From the NCBI RefSeq assembly GCF_001610955.1, contig NZ_CP014335.1, positions 1,219,001 through 1,283,000 on the forward strand: a stretch of DNA of 64,000 nucleotides. Direction: 5' to 3'. A model generated the notes under the pieces. It saw only the letters and a program-made list of their open reading frames with translations. It was not told the origin of the DNA and made no database searches. Below, piece after piece: positions 45,755 through 54,482 of this stretch (its first letter is position 1; every line of letters starts with the position of its first letter). Made by a program: the position numbers and the translations under genes. This DNA is from Geobacillus thermoleovorans. Its GTDB lineage: Bacteria; Bacillota; Bacilli; Bacillales; Anoxybacillaceae.

Positions 45755-45771
45755 TTGGCATGGAATTTGCT
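45755..45771 (+). promoter_or_regulatory. Sigma-54 (SigL) -24/-12 promoter of the PTS operon
   Basis: TTGGCATGGAATTTGCT carries GG at 45757-45758 and GC at 45769-45770 with exactly 10 bp between them, matching the YTGGCACGNNNNTTGCW consensus at all but one conserved base. No SigA-type promoter is seen in the same interval. Confidence 0.88.
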
Positions 45772-45811
45772 TGTTAAGATGGCGATCACAAAACAAAGGA
45801 GGAGAAAAGCG

Positions 45812-46114
45812 ATGAACATTTTACTCATTTGCGCCGCCGGCATGTCGACGAGTTTGCTCGTGACGAAGATGCAGGAGGCGGCAAAGCAAAAAGGGATCGA
45901 GGCGAACATTTGGGCTGTGTCAGCTGATGAAGCGAAAAGTCATCTCGACCAGGCGGATGTTGTGCTGATTGGCCCACAAATCCGCTATAAGCTCGCCGCC
46001 TTCAAAAAAGAGGGTGAGGCGCGCGGCATTCCGGTTGATGTCATCAATCCAGCTGACTACGGGCGTGTCAACGGCTCTGGGGTGCTGGACTTTGCGCTGC
46101 GGTTAAAAAAATAA
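45812..46114 (+). CDS. PTS lactose/cellobiose/chitobiose-type EIIB
   Basis: 100-residue EIIB that carries phosphate on Cys7 in [14 protein letters not shown] and hands it to the sugar in EIIC. The P-loop-like Cys motif and the conserved [10 protein letters not shown] segment match the CelA/ChbB family. AAAGGAGGAG precedes ATG 45812. First gene of the sigma-54-controlled operon, 17 bases before EIIC. Confidence 0.93.
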   Translation: MNILLICAAGMSTSLLVTKMQEAAKQKGIEANIWAVSADEAKSHLDQADVVLIGPQIRYKLAAFKKEGEARGIPVDVINPADYGRVNGSGVLDFALRLKK

Positions 46115-46131
46115 ACAGGGGGTAGGGGCGG

Positions 46132-47487
46132 ATGGATCGGTTTATTCGTGTGTTGGAAGAGCGTGTGATGCCTATCGCCGGCAGGATTGCCGAACAGCGC
46201 CATTTGCAAGCCATTCGTGATGGAATCATTTTGTCGATGCCGCTCTTGATTATCGGGTCTTTATTTTTAATCATTGGTTTTTTGCCGATCCCCGGCTATA
46301 ACGAATGGATGGCGAAATGGTTTGGCGAACATTGGCTCGATAAGCTGTTGTATCCGGTCGGGGCGACATTCGACATTATGGCGCTTGTCGTCAGCTTCGG
46401 CGTCGCTTACCGGTTGGCGGAAAAGTACAAAGTTGATGCGCTTTCGGCCGGGGCGATTTCACTTGCCGCTTTTTTGCTCGCAACTCCGTATAAAGTGCCG
46501 TTCACGCCGGAAGGAGCGAAAGAAGCCATTATGGTCAGCGGCGGCATTCCGGTGCAATGGGTCGGCAGCAAAGGTTTGTTTGTCGCCATGATTTTGGCGA
46601 TCGTATCGACGGAAATTTACCGAAAAATCATCCAAAAAAATATTGTCATTCGACTTCCGGATGGGGTGCCGCCTGCAGTGGCCCGCTCTTTTGTTGCTTT
46701 GATTCCGGGGGCCGCTGTTCTCGTCGTTGTCTGGGTGGCCCGCCTTATTTTGGAAATGACACCGTTTGAAAGTTTCCATAATATTGTATCTGTGCTTCTA
46801 AACAAACCGCTCAGTGTGCTCGGCGGCAGTTTATTTGGCGCCATTGTCGCTGTACTGCTTGTGCAGCTGCTATGGTCGACCGGTTTGCACGGGGCGGCGA
46901 TCGTAGGAGGAGTAATGGGGCCGATTTGGTTGTCGCTGATGGACGAAAACCGGATGGTGTTCCAGCAAAATCCGAATGCCGAACTGCCCAACGTCATTAC
47001 GCAGCAGTTTTTTGATCTTTGGATTTACATCGGCGGTTCAGGAGCGACATTGGCGTTGGCGTTGACCATGATGCTTCGGGCGCGCAGCCGGCAGCTGAAA
47101 AGCTTAGGGCGGCTCGCGATCGCACCTGGCATTTTCAATATTAATGAGCCGATCACGTTCGGTATGCCGATCGTCATGAATCCATTGCTTATCATTCCAT
47201 TCATTCTCGTGCCTGTCGTGCTTGTTGTTGTCTCCTACGCGGCGATGGCGACTGGGCTTGTCGCCAAACCAAGCGGGGTGGCCGTGCCATGGACGACACC
47301 GATCGTGATCAGTGGCTATTTAGCGACGGGGGGCAAAATTTCCGGGAGCATTTTGCAAATCGTCAACTTCTTCATCGCGTTTGCCATCTACTATCCATTT
47401 TTCTCGATTTGGGACAAACAAAAAGCGGCCGAAGAGCAGACCGATCCAACGATCTCAAGCGGAGCGGGAACAACGCAATCGCTGTAA
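46132..47487 (+). CDS. PTS lactose/cellobiose/chitobiose-type EIIC permease
   Basis: 451-residue membrane channel that binds and translocates the disaccharide, with about 10 hydrophobic segments. It shows the CelB-type features MPLLIIGSLFLIIGFLPIPGYN near residue 35, GLHGAAIVGGVMGPIW and the substrate-loop IAPGIFNINEPITFGMPIVMNP, whose Glu is the conserved sugar-binding residue. The C-terminus (about 430-451) is hydrophilic and not conserved. Specificity (cellobiose, chitobiose or another beta-disaccharide) cannot be decided from sequence; the deacetylase downstream favours chitobiose. Confidence 0.92.
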   Translation: MDRFIRVLEERVMPIAGRIAEQRHLQAIRDGIILSMPLLIIGSLFLIIGFLPIPGYNEWMAKWFGEHWLDKLLYPVGATFDIMALVVSFGVAYRLAEKYKVDALSAGAISLAAFLLATPYKVPFTPEGAKEAIMVSGGIPVQWVGSKGLFVAMILAIVSTEIYRKIIQKNIVIRLPDGVPPAVARSFVALIPGAAVLVVVWVARLILEMTPFESFHNIVSVLLNKPLSVLGGSLFGAIVAVLLVQLLWSTGLHGAAIVGGVMGPIWLSLMDENRMVFQQNPNAELPNVITQQFFDLWIYIGGSGATLALALTMMLRARSRQLKSLGRLAIAPGIFNINEPITFGMPIVMNPLLIIPFILVPVVLVVVSYAAMATGLVAKPSGVAVPWTTPIVISGYLATGGKISGSILQIVNFFIAFAIYYPFFSIWDKQKAAEEQTDPTISSGAGTTQSL

Positions 47488-47504
47488 ATAAGGAGAGGAA
47501 CGAA

Positions 47505-48242
47505 ATGCCGCGCTATTGCATAGTCAACGCCGATGATTTCGGTTACTCGAAAGGGGTCAACTACGGAATTTTGGAAGCGTTTCAACACGGTGTCGTCACG
47601 TCGGCGACGCTGATGGCCAACATGCCAGCGGCAGAACACGCCGCCCGATTGGCGAAGGAACATCCGGAACTCGGCGTCGGCATTCATTTTGTGCTGACGT
47701 GCGGCCGGCCGCTGGCCGATGTTCCGTCGCTTGTGAACGAGAACGGGGAGTTTCCTAGGCGTGGAGAGGCGCTTGCTGGCGCTAGGCGCAGCGATATCGA
47801 GCGGGAGCTTGCTGCCCAACTCGAGCGGTTTTTCTCGCTTGGGCTCTCTCCAACGCATATCGACAGCCATCATCACGTCCATGAGCACCCGAATGTGTTT
47901 CCGGTTGTGGAACAATTGGCTGAACGCTATCGGCTGCCGATCCGTCCGGTGCGGACGACACGGCCGCACCGGCTGGCAACCGTCGATGTCTTTTTTCCCG
48001 ACTTTTACGGGGATGGATTGACAAAGGACCATTTTTTGACGCTCATCGACCGGATTGGCGACGGGCAGACGGCAGAAGTGATGTGCCATCCGGCCTATAT
48101 GGACGCCCCTCTTGCTGCGGGAAGCTCTTATTGCCGGCAACGGATCGAGGAGTTGGCTGTACTGACCGATCCAGCGCTCTCTAAGGAGATCGCAGAGCGT
48201 GGTGTCCAGTTAATTACGTACCGTGAATTCTATCAACTATAG
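47505..48242 (+). CDS. ChbG/YdjC-family carbohydrate deacetylase
   Basis: 245-residue metal-dependent deacetylase. The N-terminal [12 protein letters not shown] supplies the catalytic Asp and a metal Asp, and [14 protein letters not shown] and [12 protein letters not shown] supply the metal His residues. ChbG removes one acetyl group from chitobiose-6-phosphate, which in enterobacteria is needed before hydrolysis by ChbF. ATG 47505 follows AAGGAGAGGAA, 17 bases after EIIC. Its place inside the PTS operon argues for an N-acetylated sugar, not cellobiose. No glycosidase gene accompanies it. Confidence 0.9.
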
Positions 48243-48253
48243 GAGATGGCGTT

Positions 48254-48580
48254 ATGCAAACGTATGAACAAACTGTATTCCAACTGATTCTTCATGGCGG
48301 AAACGGCCGCAGTTATGCAATGGAGGCGATTACGGCGGCGAAAAAAGGGGAATTTGCCGAGGCGCGCAGGCTGCTTGAACAGGCGGGAGCAGAACTGCAG
48401 GCGGCCCATGGGCTGCAGACCGCGTTGCTGCAACAAGAAGCGAGCGGCGGGCAGCCGGTGGTGACGCTTCTGATGGTGCATGCCCAAGATCATTTAATGA
48501 CGGCGATCACGGTCAAGGATTTAGCCGCTGAATTCGTGGAGCTGTATGAAGCGCTCAAGCGGCAAACAACCGAATCATAA
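48254..48580 (+). CDS. PTS lactose/cellobiose/chitobiose-type EIIA
   Basis: 108-residue trimeric helical EIIA that receives phosphate from HPr and passes it to EIIB. The active region [10 protein letters not shown] (residues 75-84) is intact. AGGAGATGG precedes the ATG, 11 bases after the deacetylase. Last gene of the operon. The EIIB-EIIC-deacetylase-EIIA order separates EIIA from its partners. Confidence 0.93.
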
Positions 48581-48639
48581 TTGTCGTCGGCCGGCTTGTT
48601 GACCGGGTGAGGATGATTCGCTTCAACGGGAATGAACCC

Positions 48640-48685
48640 AAGGCGGGCGGCAACGGGCTGTTCTAGCGACCGCCCGCTTTGTTGA
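48640..48685 (+). terminator. Terminator of the chitobiose-type PTS operon
   Basis: AAGGCGGGCGG (48640-48650) pairs with CCGCCCGCTTT (48670-48680) with one G-T pair, followed by a T-rich stretch. Confidence 0.7.
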
Positions 48686-48689
48686 TTTT

Positions 48690-49062
48690 ACAATAATTTT
48701 ATTATGTGAACATAAGGGCGCCAGCCGTTCAGCCCTCCCGGCTGCCGCCGGTCTCGGCTGAACGGAGAAGGAAAACTCCGCTTGTTTGCGTCACATATCG
48801 TGGCTTGTGTTGTGCTTTTGCCGCGTGTGATTGCGGTTCTTCACTTTTTTCGAACCGTCAAGCGGCTCCGGCTGCCCAGGATTGTCGCCTTTTGGGGCGT
48901 TTTTGCGCATATCTTTGCCGTCGTTTTTGTTCGTCATTTGTTGTCCCTCCTTTGTCCGTTAGCATGCGGCGTTGTGCTTTCGCTTATTCGGCGCATAATT
49001 TGCGCCCGGTTTGAAACGATAAGTAGTGAACGACCGCGATGACTGCGAAGGAGGGACGAGCC
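48690..49062. other. Gene-poor interval with a 10-bp inverted repeat
   Basis: No protein gene is convincing here. CCGTTCAGCC (48725-48734) and GGCTGAACGG (48756-48765) form a perfect stem with a GC-rich 21-base loop. A weak 86-codon frame from TTG 48782 would encode a basic hydrophobic peptide, but it has no homology I recognise and its end runs into the next gene's control region. Confidence 0.5.
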
Positions 49063-49323
49063 ATGGTTTACCATAAAACGAAGCAAGAGGCGTTTCAAGC
49101 AGCGCAAAAGGCGACGATGGAAGCGAAAGAATGGCACGATCACTTGGTGCGTGATCAAGCCGACTACGGCCACCAGCTGGCCCATCTTCGGCAAGAAGTA
49201 AACGAGGCGTTCGCCCAAATTGAAAACGCGCTCGAAGTTGCCTCGGAAACGCAGCGCGTGCAGCTCGAAAAATTCCGCAGCGATTTGCAGGCGATCGTTG
49301 ACGAAGTCAATGAAAACGAGTAA
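49063..49323 (+). CDS. Small coiled-coil protein of unknown function
   Basis: 86-residue acidic, almost wholly helical protein with a heptad-like pattern (HQLAHLRQEVNEAFAQIENALEVASETQRVQLEKFRSDLQAIVDEV). No cysteine, signal peptide or membrane segment. The start at 49063 has a strong GAAGGAGGGA at 49048-49057, and a clean terminator follows, so the gene is probably real. I do not recognise the family; the overall size and pattern recall DUF2524-type small proteins of bacilli, but this is a guess. It is convergent with sspO. Confidence 0.75.
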   Translation: MVYHKTKQEAFQAAQKATMEAKEWHDHLVRDQADYGHQLAHLRQEVNEAFAQIENALEVASETQRVQLEKFRSDLQAIVDEVNENE

Positions 49324-49354
49324 GGGAATGCCGGCGGCGGACATTCCCTTTTTT
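49324..49354. terminator. Terminator between the small coiled-coil gene and sspO
   Basis: GGGAATG (49324-49330) pairs with CATTCCC (49342-49348), followed by six T. Confidence 0.88.
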
Positions 49355-49393
49355 CATGCTATGGCAGTCCGGGATGGCGGAATGGCCGCCACG

Positions 49394-49543
49394 CTATTGG
49401 TTCTTTTTTCGTTTTTTGTTGTTTTGGCGCTGTGCTTCTGTCAGTGGTTCATTGGAAAACTCTTCGTTGTAGCCGGCCCCCATTCCTTGCGCTTTGGCGG
49501 CGTTCATGCCAGGGATCACGTGGTTTGCTTTTCGCTTTGCCAT
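49394..49543 (-). CDS. sspO: Small acid-soluble spore protein SspO
   Basis: 49-residue minus-strand protein, short enough to be missed by length filters. It starts [20 protein letters not shown] and ends NNKKRKKNQ, closely matching B. subtilis SspO (CotK), a minor spore-core protein made in the forespore under SigG. GGAGGTGA lies directly upstream. In B. subtilis sspO is also divergent from the aconitase gene, as here. No sspP homologue follows; the next downstream feature is a terminator. Confidence 0.93.
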   Translation of the reverse strand: MAKRKANHVIPGMNAAKAQGMGAGYNEEFSNEPLTEAQRQNNKKRKKNQ

Positions 49544-49561
49544 TCGTTTCACCTCCGCTTC

Positions 49562-49591
49562 TAGTTTGCGACGAAACGGGCGCCTTATTCC
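49562..49591 (-). promoter_or_regulatory. SigG-type promoter of sspO
   Basis: On the minus strand GGAATA (49591-49586), 17 bp, CAAACTA (49568-49562) fits the forespore consensus GHATR-N17/18-CATWHTA with one -10 mismatch, about 19 bases before the start codon. Confidence 0.6.
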
Positions 49592-49668
49592 TCTTTTGCC
49601 GCGGTAAGGAAGTAATATGGCGAGACATTGGAAATCATTATTTACAACTTGTGCTGTTCTATAATAAG

Positions 49669-49752
49669 ATAAAGTCGTGCCGAACTTTATGGGGATTGGG
49701 AGAATTCATGCTATTTTTTCGACTTTTGTGCGAAAAAATAGTATAGTATTAT
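49669..49752 (+). promoter_or_regulatory. Aconitase promoter region with two dyads
   Basis: TTCGAC (49718-49723), 18 bp, TATAGT (49742-49747) is a candidate promoter. CTATTTTTTCG (49711-49721) and CGAAAAAATAG (49731-49741) form a perfect 11-bp dyad over its -35 and spacer. Upstream, ATAAAGT (49669-49675) and ACTTTAT (49684-49690) form a second dyad of the ATAA...TTAT type bound by CcpC at B. subtilis citB. Operator identity is inference. Confidence 0.55.
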
Positions 49753-49776
49753 TGTGAAGTGAAGGGGGTTATACAT

Positions 49777-52497
49777 ATGGCGAAACAAGATGTGTTCAAC
49801 GCCCGCTCTTCATTCGAAGTCAACGGTAAAAAATACAATTATTACCGTTTGCAAGCGCTTGAAGAAGCGGGCATCGGCCAGGTGAGCCGCCTGCCGTACT
49901 CGATCAAAGTATTGCTTGAATCGGTGCTCCGCCAAGTCGACGGCCGCGTCATCACGAAAGAGCACGTCGAAAACTTGGCGAAATGGGGAACGCCGGAAAT
50001 GAAAGACATCGACGTGCCGTTTAAGCCGTCGCGCGTCATTTTGCAAGACTTCACCGGCGTGCCGGCTGTCGTCGATTTGGCTTCGATGCGCAAAGCGATG
50101 GCCGATTTGGGAGGCGATCCGTACGAAATCAACCCGGAAATTCCGGTCGATCTCGTCATCGACCACTCGGTGCAAGTCGACCGCTACGGGTCAGACGATG
50201 CGCTGGAGTACAACATGGATTTGGAATTCAAACGGAACGCCGAACGGTACAAGTTTTTGAAATGGGCGCAAAAAGCGTTTAACAACTATCGTGCCGTTCC
50301 GCCGGCAACGGGGATCGTCCACCAAGTGAACTTGGAATATTTGGCAAGCGTCGTTCACGCGGTCGAAGGGGAGAACGGCGAGTACGAAGCGTTCCCGGAT
50401 ACGCTTGTCGGCACGGACTCGCATACGACGATGATCAACGGCCTCGGCGTCCTCGGTTGGGGGGTCGGCGGCATTGAAGCGGAAGCCGGCATGCTCGGCC
50501 AACCGTCGTACTTCCCGGTGCCGGAAGTCATCGGCGTCCGCCTGACAGGCAAGCTGCCGGACGGAGCGACGGCCACCGACTTGGCGCTTAAGGTGACGCA
50601 AGTGCTCCGGAAAAAAGGCGTCGTCGGCAAATTCGTTGAATTTTTCGGACCAGGAGTGGCGACTTTGCCGCTTGCCGACCGGGCGACGATTGCCAACATG
50701 GCGCCGGAATACGGGGCAACGTGCGGCTTCTTCCCGGTCGACGCTGAAGCGCTTGACTATTTGCGCTTGACCGGCCGCGACGAACATCACGTTCAAGTCG
50801 TCGAAGCGTATTGCAAAGCGAACGGTTTGTTCTACACGCCGGATGCACCGGAGCCGGTGTTTACGGATGTTGTGGAAATCAACTTGTCGGAAATTGAAAC
50901 GAACTTGTCTGGCCCGAAACGGCCGCAAGACTTGATCCCGCTCTCGAAAATGAAACAGTCGTTCCGCGACGCGGTGAAAGCGCCGCAAGGCAACCAAGGC
51001 TTTGGCTTGACGGAAGCGGACTTGGAGCGGGAAATTACGGTCGAGCTGAACGGCGAACAAGTGAAATTAAAAACGGGCGCTGTCGTCATCGCGGCGATCA
51101 CAAGCTGTACGAACACGTCGAACCCGTACGTGCTTGTCGCCGCTGGTTTAGTGGCGAAAAAAGCGGTCGAAAAAGGCTTGCAAGTGCCGAAATACGTGAA
51201 AACGTCGCTCGCGCCGGGCTCGAAAGTCGTCACCGGCTACTTGCGTGACTCGGGGCTGCTTCCGTATCTTGAACAGCTCGGTTTCAACATTGTCGGCTAC
51301 GGCTGCACGACATGCATCGGCAACTCAGGTCCGCTTGCGCCGGAGCTCGAAAAAGCGCTCGCGGAAAGCGATCTGCTCGTGACAAGCGTCCTGTCCGGCA
51401 ACCGGAACTTTGAAGGCCGCATCCACCCGCTTGTCAAAGGCAACTATTTGGCATCGCCGCCGCTTGTTGTCGCCTATGCGCTCGCCGGCACGGTCGACAT
51501 TGACTTGTTGAACGAGCCGATTGGCAAAGACAAAGACGGCAACGACGTCTATTTCCGCGACATTTGGCCGTCGATGGAAGAAGTGAAGAATGTCGTCAAG
51601 CAAGCGGTCGATCCGGAACTGTTCCGCAAAGAATATGAGCGCGTGTTCGACGGCAATCCGCGCTGGAACGCCATCGAAACGACGGATGAGCCGCTGTACC
51701 AATGGGATGAAAACTCGACGTACATTCAAAATCCGCCGTTCTTTGAAGGCTTGTCGCCGGAAGTGCGCAAAGTTGAACCTCTCACCGGCTTGCGCGTCGT
51801 CGGCAAGTTCGGTGATTCGGTCACGACTGACCATATTTCGCCAGCTGGGTCGATCGGCAAAAACACGCCGGCAGGCCAATATTTGATCTCGAAAGGCGTC
51901 GAGCCGAAAGATTTCAACTCGTACGGTTCGCGGCGCGGCAACCATGAAGTGATGATGCGCGGCACGTTCGCCAACATCCGCATCCGCAACCAAATCGCGC
52001 CGGGCACGGAAGGCGGCTATACGACGTACTGGCCGACCGGCGAAGTGATGTCGATGTACGATGCGTGCATGAGATACAAACAAGACGGCACTGGGCTTGT
52101 CGTCATCGCCGGCAAAGACTACGGCATGGGCAGCTCGCGCGACTGGGCGGCGAAAGGGACGTTCTTGCTCGGCATTAAAACGGTCATCGCCGAAAGCTTT
52201 GAGCGCATCCACCGCTCGAACCTCGTTTTGATGGGCGTCCTGCCGCTGCAATTTAAAGAAGGCGAAAATGCGGAGACGCTCGGCTTGACGGGTAAAGAAG
52301 TGTTCGACATTCACATCGATGAAAACGTCAAACCGCGCGATCTCGTCAAAGTGACGGCGACGAACCCGGATACGGGTGAGAAGAAAGAATTTGAGGTCAT
52401 CGTCCGCTTTGACAGCGAAGTCGAAATCGACTACTATCGCCACGGCGGCATTTTGCAAATGGTGTTGCGCGAAAAATTGGCGAAAGTGAAACAATAA
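49777..52497 (+). CDS. acnA: Aconitate hydratase AcnA (CitB)
   Basis: TCA-cycle enzyme interconverting citrate and isocitrate via a 4Fe-4S cluster; the apo-form binds iron-responsive-like RNA elements in bacilli. Cluster cysteines are in TSCTNTSNP and [12 protein letters not shown]. The swivelling C-terminal domain shows [15 protein letters not shown] and [10 protein letters not shown], with active-site Arg and Ser. 906 residues, as in B. subtilis CitB. ATG 49777 follows GAAGGGGG. The gene is divergent from sspO and is followed by a bidirectional terminator. Confidence 0.98.
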   Translation: MAKQDVFNARSSFEVNGKKYNYYRLQALEEAGIGQVSRLPYSIKVLLESVLRQVDGRVITKEHVENLAKWGTPEMKDIDVPFKPSRVILQDFTGVPAVVDLASMRKAMADLGGDPYEINPEIPVDLVIDHSVQVDRYGSDDALEYNMDLEFKRNAERYKFLKWAQKAFNNYRAVPPATGIVHQVNLEYLASVVHAVEGENGEYEAFPDTLVGTDSHTTMINGLGVLGWGVGGIEAEAGMLGQPSYFPVPEVIGVRLTGKLPDGATATDLALKVTQVLRKKGVVGKFVEFFGPGVATLPLADRATIANMAPEYGATCGFFPVDAEALDYLRLTGRDEHHVQVVEAYCKANGLFYTPDAPEPVFTDVVEINLSEIETNLSGPKRPQDLIPLSKMKQSFRDAVKAPQGNQGFGLTEADLEREITVELNGEQVKLKTGAVVIAAITSCTNTSNPYVLVAAGLVAKKAVEKGLQVPKYVKTSLAPGSKVVTGYLRDSGLLPYLEQLGFNIVGYGCTTCIGNSGPLAPELEKALAESDLLVTSVLSGNRNFEGRIHPLVKGNYLASPPLVVAYALAGTVDIDLLNEPIGKDKDGNDVYFRDIWPSMEEVKNVVKQAVDPELFRKEYERVFDGNPRWNAIETTDEPLYQWDENSTYIQNPPFFEGLSPEVRKVEPLTGLRVVGKFGDSVTTDHISPAGSIGKNTPAGQYLISKGVEPKDFNSYGSRRGNHEVMMRGTFANIRIRNQIAPGTEGGYTTYWPTGEVMSMYDACMRYKQDGTGLVVIAGKDYGMGSSRDWAAKGTFLLGIKTVIAESFERIHRSNLVLMGVLPLQFKEGENAETLGLTGKEVFDIHIDENVKPRDLVKVTATNPDTGEKKEFEVIVRFDSEVEIDYYRHGGILQMVLREKLAKVKQ

Positions 52498-52502
52498 CGA
52501 CA

Positions 52503-52536
52503 AAAAGCAGGCTCCCATATCGGGAAGCCTGCTTTT
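52503..52536. terminator. Bidirectional terminator between acnA and the sspL-like gene
   Basis: AAAAGCAGGCT (52503-52513) pairs with AGCCTGCTTTT (52526-52536), with inner CCC/GGG pairs. It overlaps the stop codon of the minus-strand spore gene. Confidence 0.9.
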
Positions 52537-52672
52537 ATTTTGTGTTGAGCTTTTTCGCTGCGTTCTCAAGCTTGCTTTTTGGATCCGGGGTGAACGTTCC
52601 GTCTTGGCCAAAGCCTTGCGGGTTGACGCCCGGCGCCTTCGTGCCGCGGTTTCGGCCGCCGTTTTTGGTCAT
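52535..52672 (-). CDS. sspL: Small acid-soluble spore protein, SspL-like
   Basis: 45-residue minus-strand protein rich in Gly, Lys and Asn, ending PGVNPQGFGQDGTFTPDPKSKLENAAKKLNTK. The TPQG...NDPKTELEERAKKSNTK pattern of B. subtilis SspL is matched closely in the last 30 residues; the N-terminus differs. GCGGAGGTGA precedes the ATG, and a CATACTA -10 lies 26 bases upstream, so forespore expression is expected. It is too short for a 60-codon ORF filter. Confidence 0.82.
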   Translation of the reverse strand: MTKNGGRNRGTKAPGVNPQGFGQDGTFTPDPKSKLENAAKKLNTK

Positions 52673-52697
52673 TGCTCTCACCTCCGCTCTTTACGGA

Positions 52698-52727
52698 TAG
52701 TATGGCCACCCTTGGTCAAAATATAAG
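52698..52727 (-). promoter_or_regulatory. Forespore (SigG/SigF-type) promoter of the sspL-like gene
   Basis: On the minus strand CTTATA (52727-52722), 17 bp, CATACTA (52704-52698). The -10 is a perfect forespore match, while the -35 fits only its HATR part. It overlaps the control region of the divergent yuiD-like gene. Confidence 0.6.
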
Positions 52728-52744
52728 CAAAGGAGGAAAGCGTG

Positions 52745-53218
52745 ATGAACAAGGGGCTGAAGACGGCGCTCGCGACAATCGCGCTCGCCCAGTTTTTGAA
52801 AATCCCGATCAAGCAGTTGGAGACTGGCCGATGGGACTGGCGGCTCTTTTTCGAAACCGGCGGAATGCCAAGCTCCCACTCTGCCGGTGTTTCCGCCTTA
52901 GCGACATTTATCGCCCTCGAGCGAGGCGTGCGCACGATTGATTTTGCCTTGGCCGCGTTGTTTGGACTGATCGTCATGTACGATGCGCAAGGGGTGCGGC
53001 GCCAAGCGGGCGAACTCGCCCTTCGCCTGAACGAGCTTGCCGAGGAAGTAAAAAAGTTGGAAGGAGACCCAAAACAAACCGTTTATCACAAACGACAGCG
53101 GCAGCTGCGCGCCCGGCTCGGACACGAGCCGATCGAAGTCGTCGGCGGGGCGCTCTTGGGCATGGCGACCGGTGCTCTTTCGTATTGGGCGTGCCGACGC
53201 CGCAAACGAATGGTTTAG
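52745..53218 (+). CDS. Divergent PAP2-family membrane protein (YuiD-like, DUF212)
   Basis: 157-residue membrane protein with three or four hydrophobic segments and the GGMPSSHSAGVSALATF motif that resembles the central phosphatase motif of PAP2 enzymes. The other PAP2 motifs are altered (VMYDAQGVRRQAGE and LGHEPIEVVGGALLGMATG). In plants and bacteria this group is of unclear function, possibly lipid phosphate handling. ATG 52745 (or GTG 52742) follows AAAGGAGG. It diverges from the sspL-like gene. Confidence 0.85.
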   Translation: MNKGLKTALATIALAQFLKIPIKQLETGRWDWRLFFETGGMPSSHSAGVSALATFIALERGVRTIDFALAALFGLIVMYDAQGVRRQAGELALRLNELAEEVKKLEGDPKQTVYHKRQRQLRARLGHEPIEVVGGALLGMATGALSYWACRRRKRMV

Positions 53219-53287
53219 GCGGTGAGGCGGGTGGAGCGTCCACAGCATTGGAATGATGGGCGGCCTAACACCTGGAGTTAGGAAAAG

Positions 53288-53316
53288 AGCTGTCCCGCTT
53301 TTCATGCAGGACAGCT
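53288..53316 (-). terminator. Terminator between the YuiD-like and EamA genes
   Basis: AGCTGTCC (53288-53295) pairs with GGACAGCT (53309-53316). On the minus strand CTCTTTTCC follows, so it fits the end of the EamA gene best. Confidence 0.7.
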
Positions 53317-53323
53317 TCTGTCG

Positions 53324-54250
53324 CTACGATGGGATGTTCCGCTTTTCCCGCCACCGTCTGCCCCAGAGGCGCATGCTTGGCAGTTCGGCGAAAATCATGC
53401 CGGCCAAAATCGCAGCGCCGCCAAGCCAGGCCGATGGCGACAGCCGCTCTCCAGCCCAAAGGTAGGCGGTCAAAGCGGCGAACACCGGCTCCATGGCGAA
53501 AATCAGCGCGACATGGGCGGGAGTCGTATATTTTTGCACCGCCGTTTGGATGAGAAACGCCGCGGTCGTCGCCAACAACGATGTCACAGCGAGCGCCCCC
53601 CATACTTCCGGACGGCGGAGCACCGCCATATTCCACATTTGCGCGGCGTCTTCAAACCAAAAGGCAAAGAAGAAACAGAGGATGCCGACGGTAAAAATTT
53701 GCACCATTGTCAACAGCATCGTCGAATACTGAGAGGAATAGCGGCCGGTGACGATAATGTGCATGGCAAAGGAAACAGCACAAAGAAAGACAAAGAAATC
53801 GCCCTGATTGAACGACAGCTCCGCTCCCCCTGTCAGCCAATACAGGCCGAACGCGGCAAGTGCCGCTCCAACGACCGCATTCACAGACGGTTTTTGCTTT
53901 AAAATCAAAAAGGAAAACAATGGAACGAGCACAACGCTCAGTCCGGTAATAAAGCCGGCTTTCGAGGAAGTGGTATACAACAGTCCGATCGTTTGGAATG
54001 CGTAGCCGCAAAACAGCCATAGCCCCATCCACGCCCCAGCGCCGATGACTCGCCATGACAACTGGCCGAAGAGTGGGCGGGAAGCGGCAGCGATCCAAGC
54101 GAGAAGCAACAAGCCGGCCAAACTGAAGCGAACGGCGTTAAACGACAACGGCTCCAAAAACGAAATGGCATTTTGGACGACGACGAACGTCGCCCCCCAG
54201 ACGAACGTCACCATTAGCAGACTCAGATCGGCTATGGTTTGACGCTTCAA
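53324..54250 (-). CDS. EamA-family DMT permease
   Basis: 308-residue ten-helix permease with two EamA repeats. Repeat 1 starts LLMVTFVWGATFVVVQNAI, and the connecting segment TTSSKAGFITGLSVVLVPLFSFLILKQ is typical of the family. Repeat 2 includes HVALIFAMEPVFAALTAYLWAGE. A TTG start is used: GGGAGGA lies 7 bases ahead and no in-frame ATG is better placed. The substrate is unknown. It is not closely similar to the DMT gene at 23795. Confidence 0.87.
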   Translation of the reverse strand: MKRQTIADLSLLMVTFVWGATFVVVQNAISFLEPLSFNAVRFSLAGLLLLAWIAAASRPLFGQLSWRVIGAGAWMGLWLFCGYAFQTIGLLYTTSSKAGFITGLSVVLVPLFSFLILKQKPSVNAVVGAALAAFGLYWLTGGAELSFNQGDFFVFLCAVSFAMHIIVTGRYSSQYSTMLLTMVQIFTVGILCFFFAFWFEDAAQMWNMAVLRRPEVWGALAVTSLLATTAAFLIQTAVQKYTTPAHVALIFAMEPVFAALTAYLWAGERLSPSAWLGGAAILAGMIFAELPSMRLWGRRWREKRNIPS

Positions 54251-54429
54251 TTCGAATCCTCCCTCTTCATATGCTTGCGCCCCATCTCATTTTGGGTGCT
54301 AGCCGCTAGTGTACCACAAGTAGGCCGAAAAAGATAGATATTTTGGAAAAAAGATGGGCGCCTGCGGCAAAATGGTTGATACAAGAAGAAATTGCGCATA
54401 ATATTAGGTAATGAACAAGGGCGCAAGTG

Positions 54430-54438
54430 TGGTAAAAT
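54430..54438 (+). promoter_or_regulatory. Extended -10 promoter ahead of the RNase HI-like gene
   Basis: TGG directly followed by TAAAAT (54433-54438), about 45 bases before the start. The -35 is unclear. The rest of 54251-54429 shows no feature I can name. Confidence 0.45.
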
Positions 54439-54482
54439 AAAAACCAGCTCCGATCATCGCCACGCGGAAGGGTGACAATGCG

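Noticed and set aside
48782..49042. An 86-codon plus-strand frame with hydrophobic segments, from a TTG
   Set aside because: No recognisable family, a biased Arg/Leu/Val composition, and overlap with the control region of the well-supported gene at 49063.
51325..52611. A 428-codon minus-strand frame opposite acnA
   Set aside because: It is an antisense shadow of aconitase; its Arg/Phe/Val-rich composition mirrors the sense codons, and the real minus-strand gene there is the short sspL-like one in another frame.
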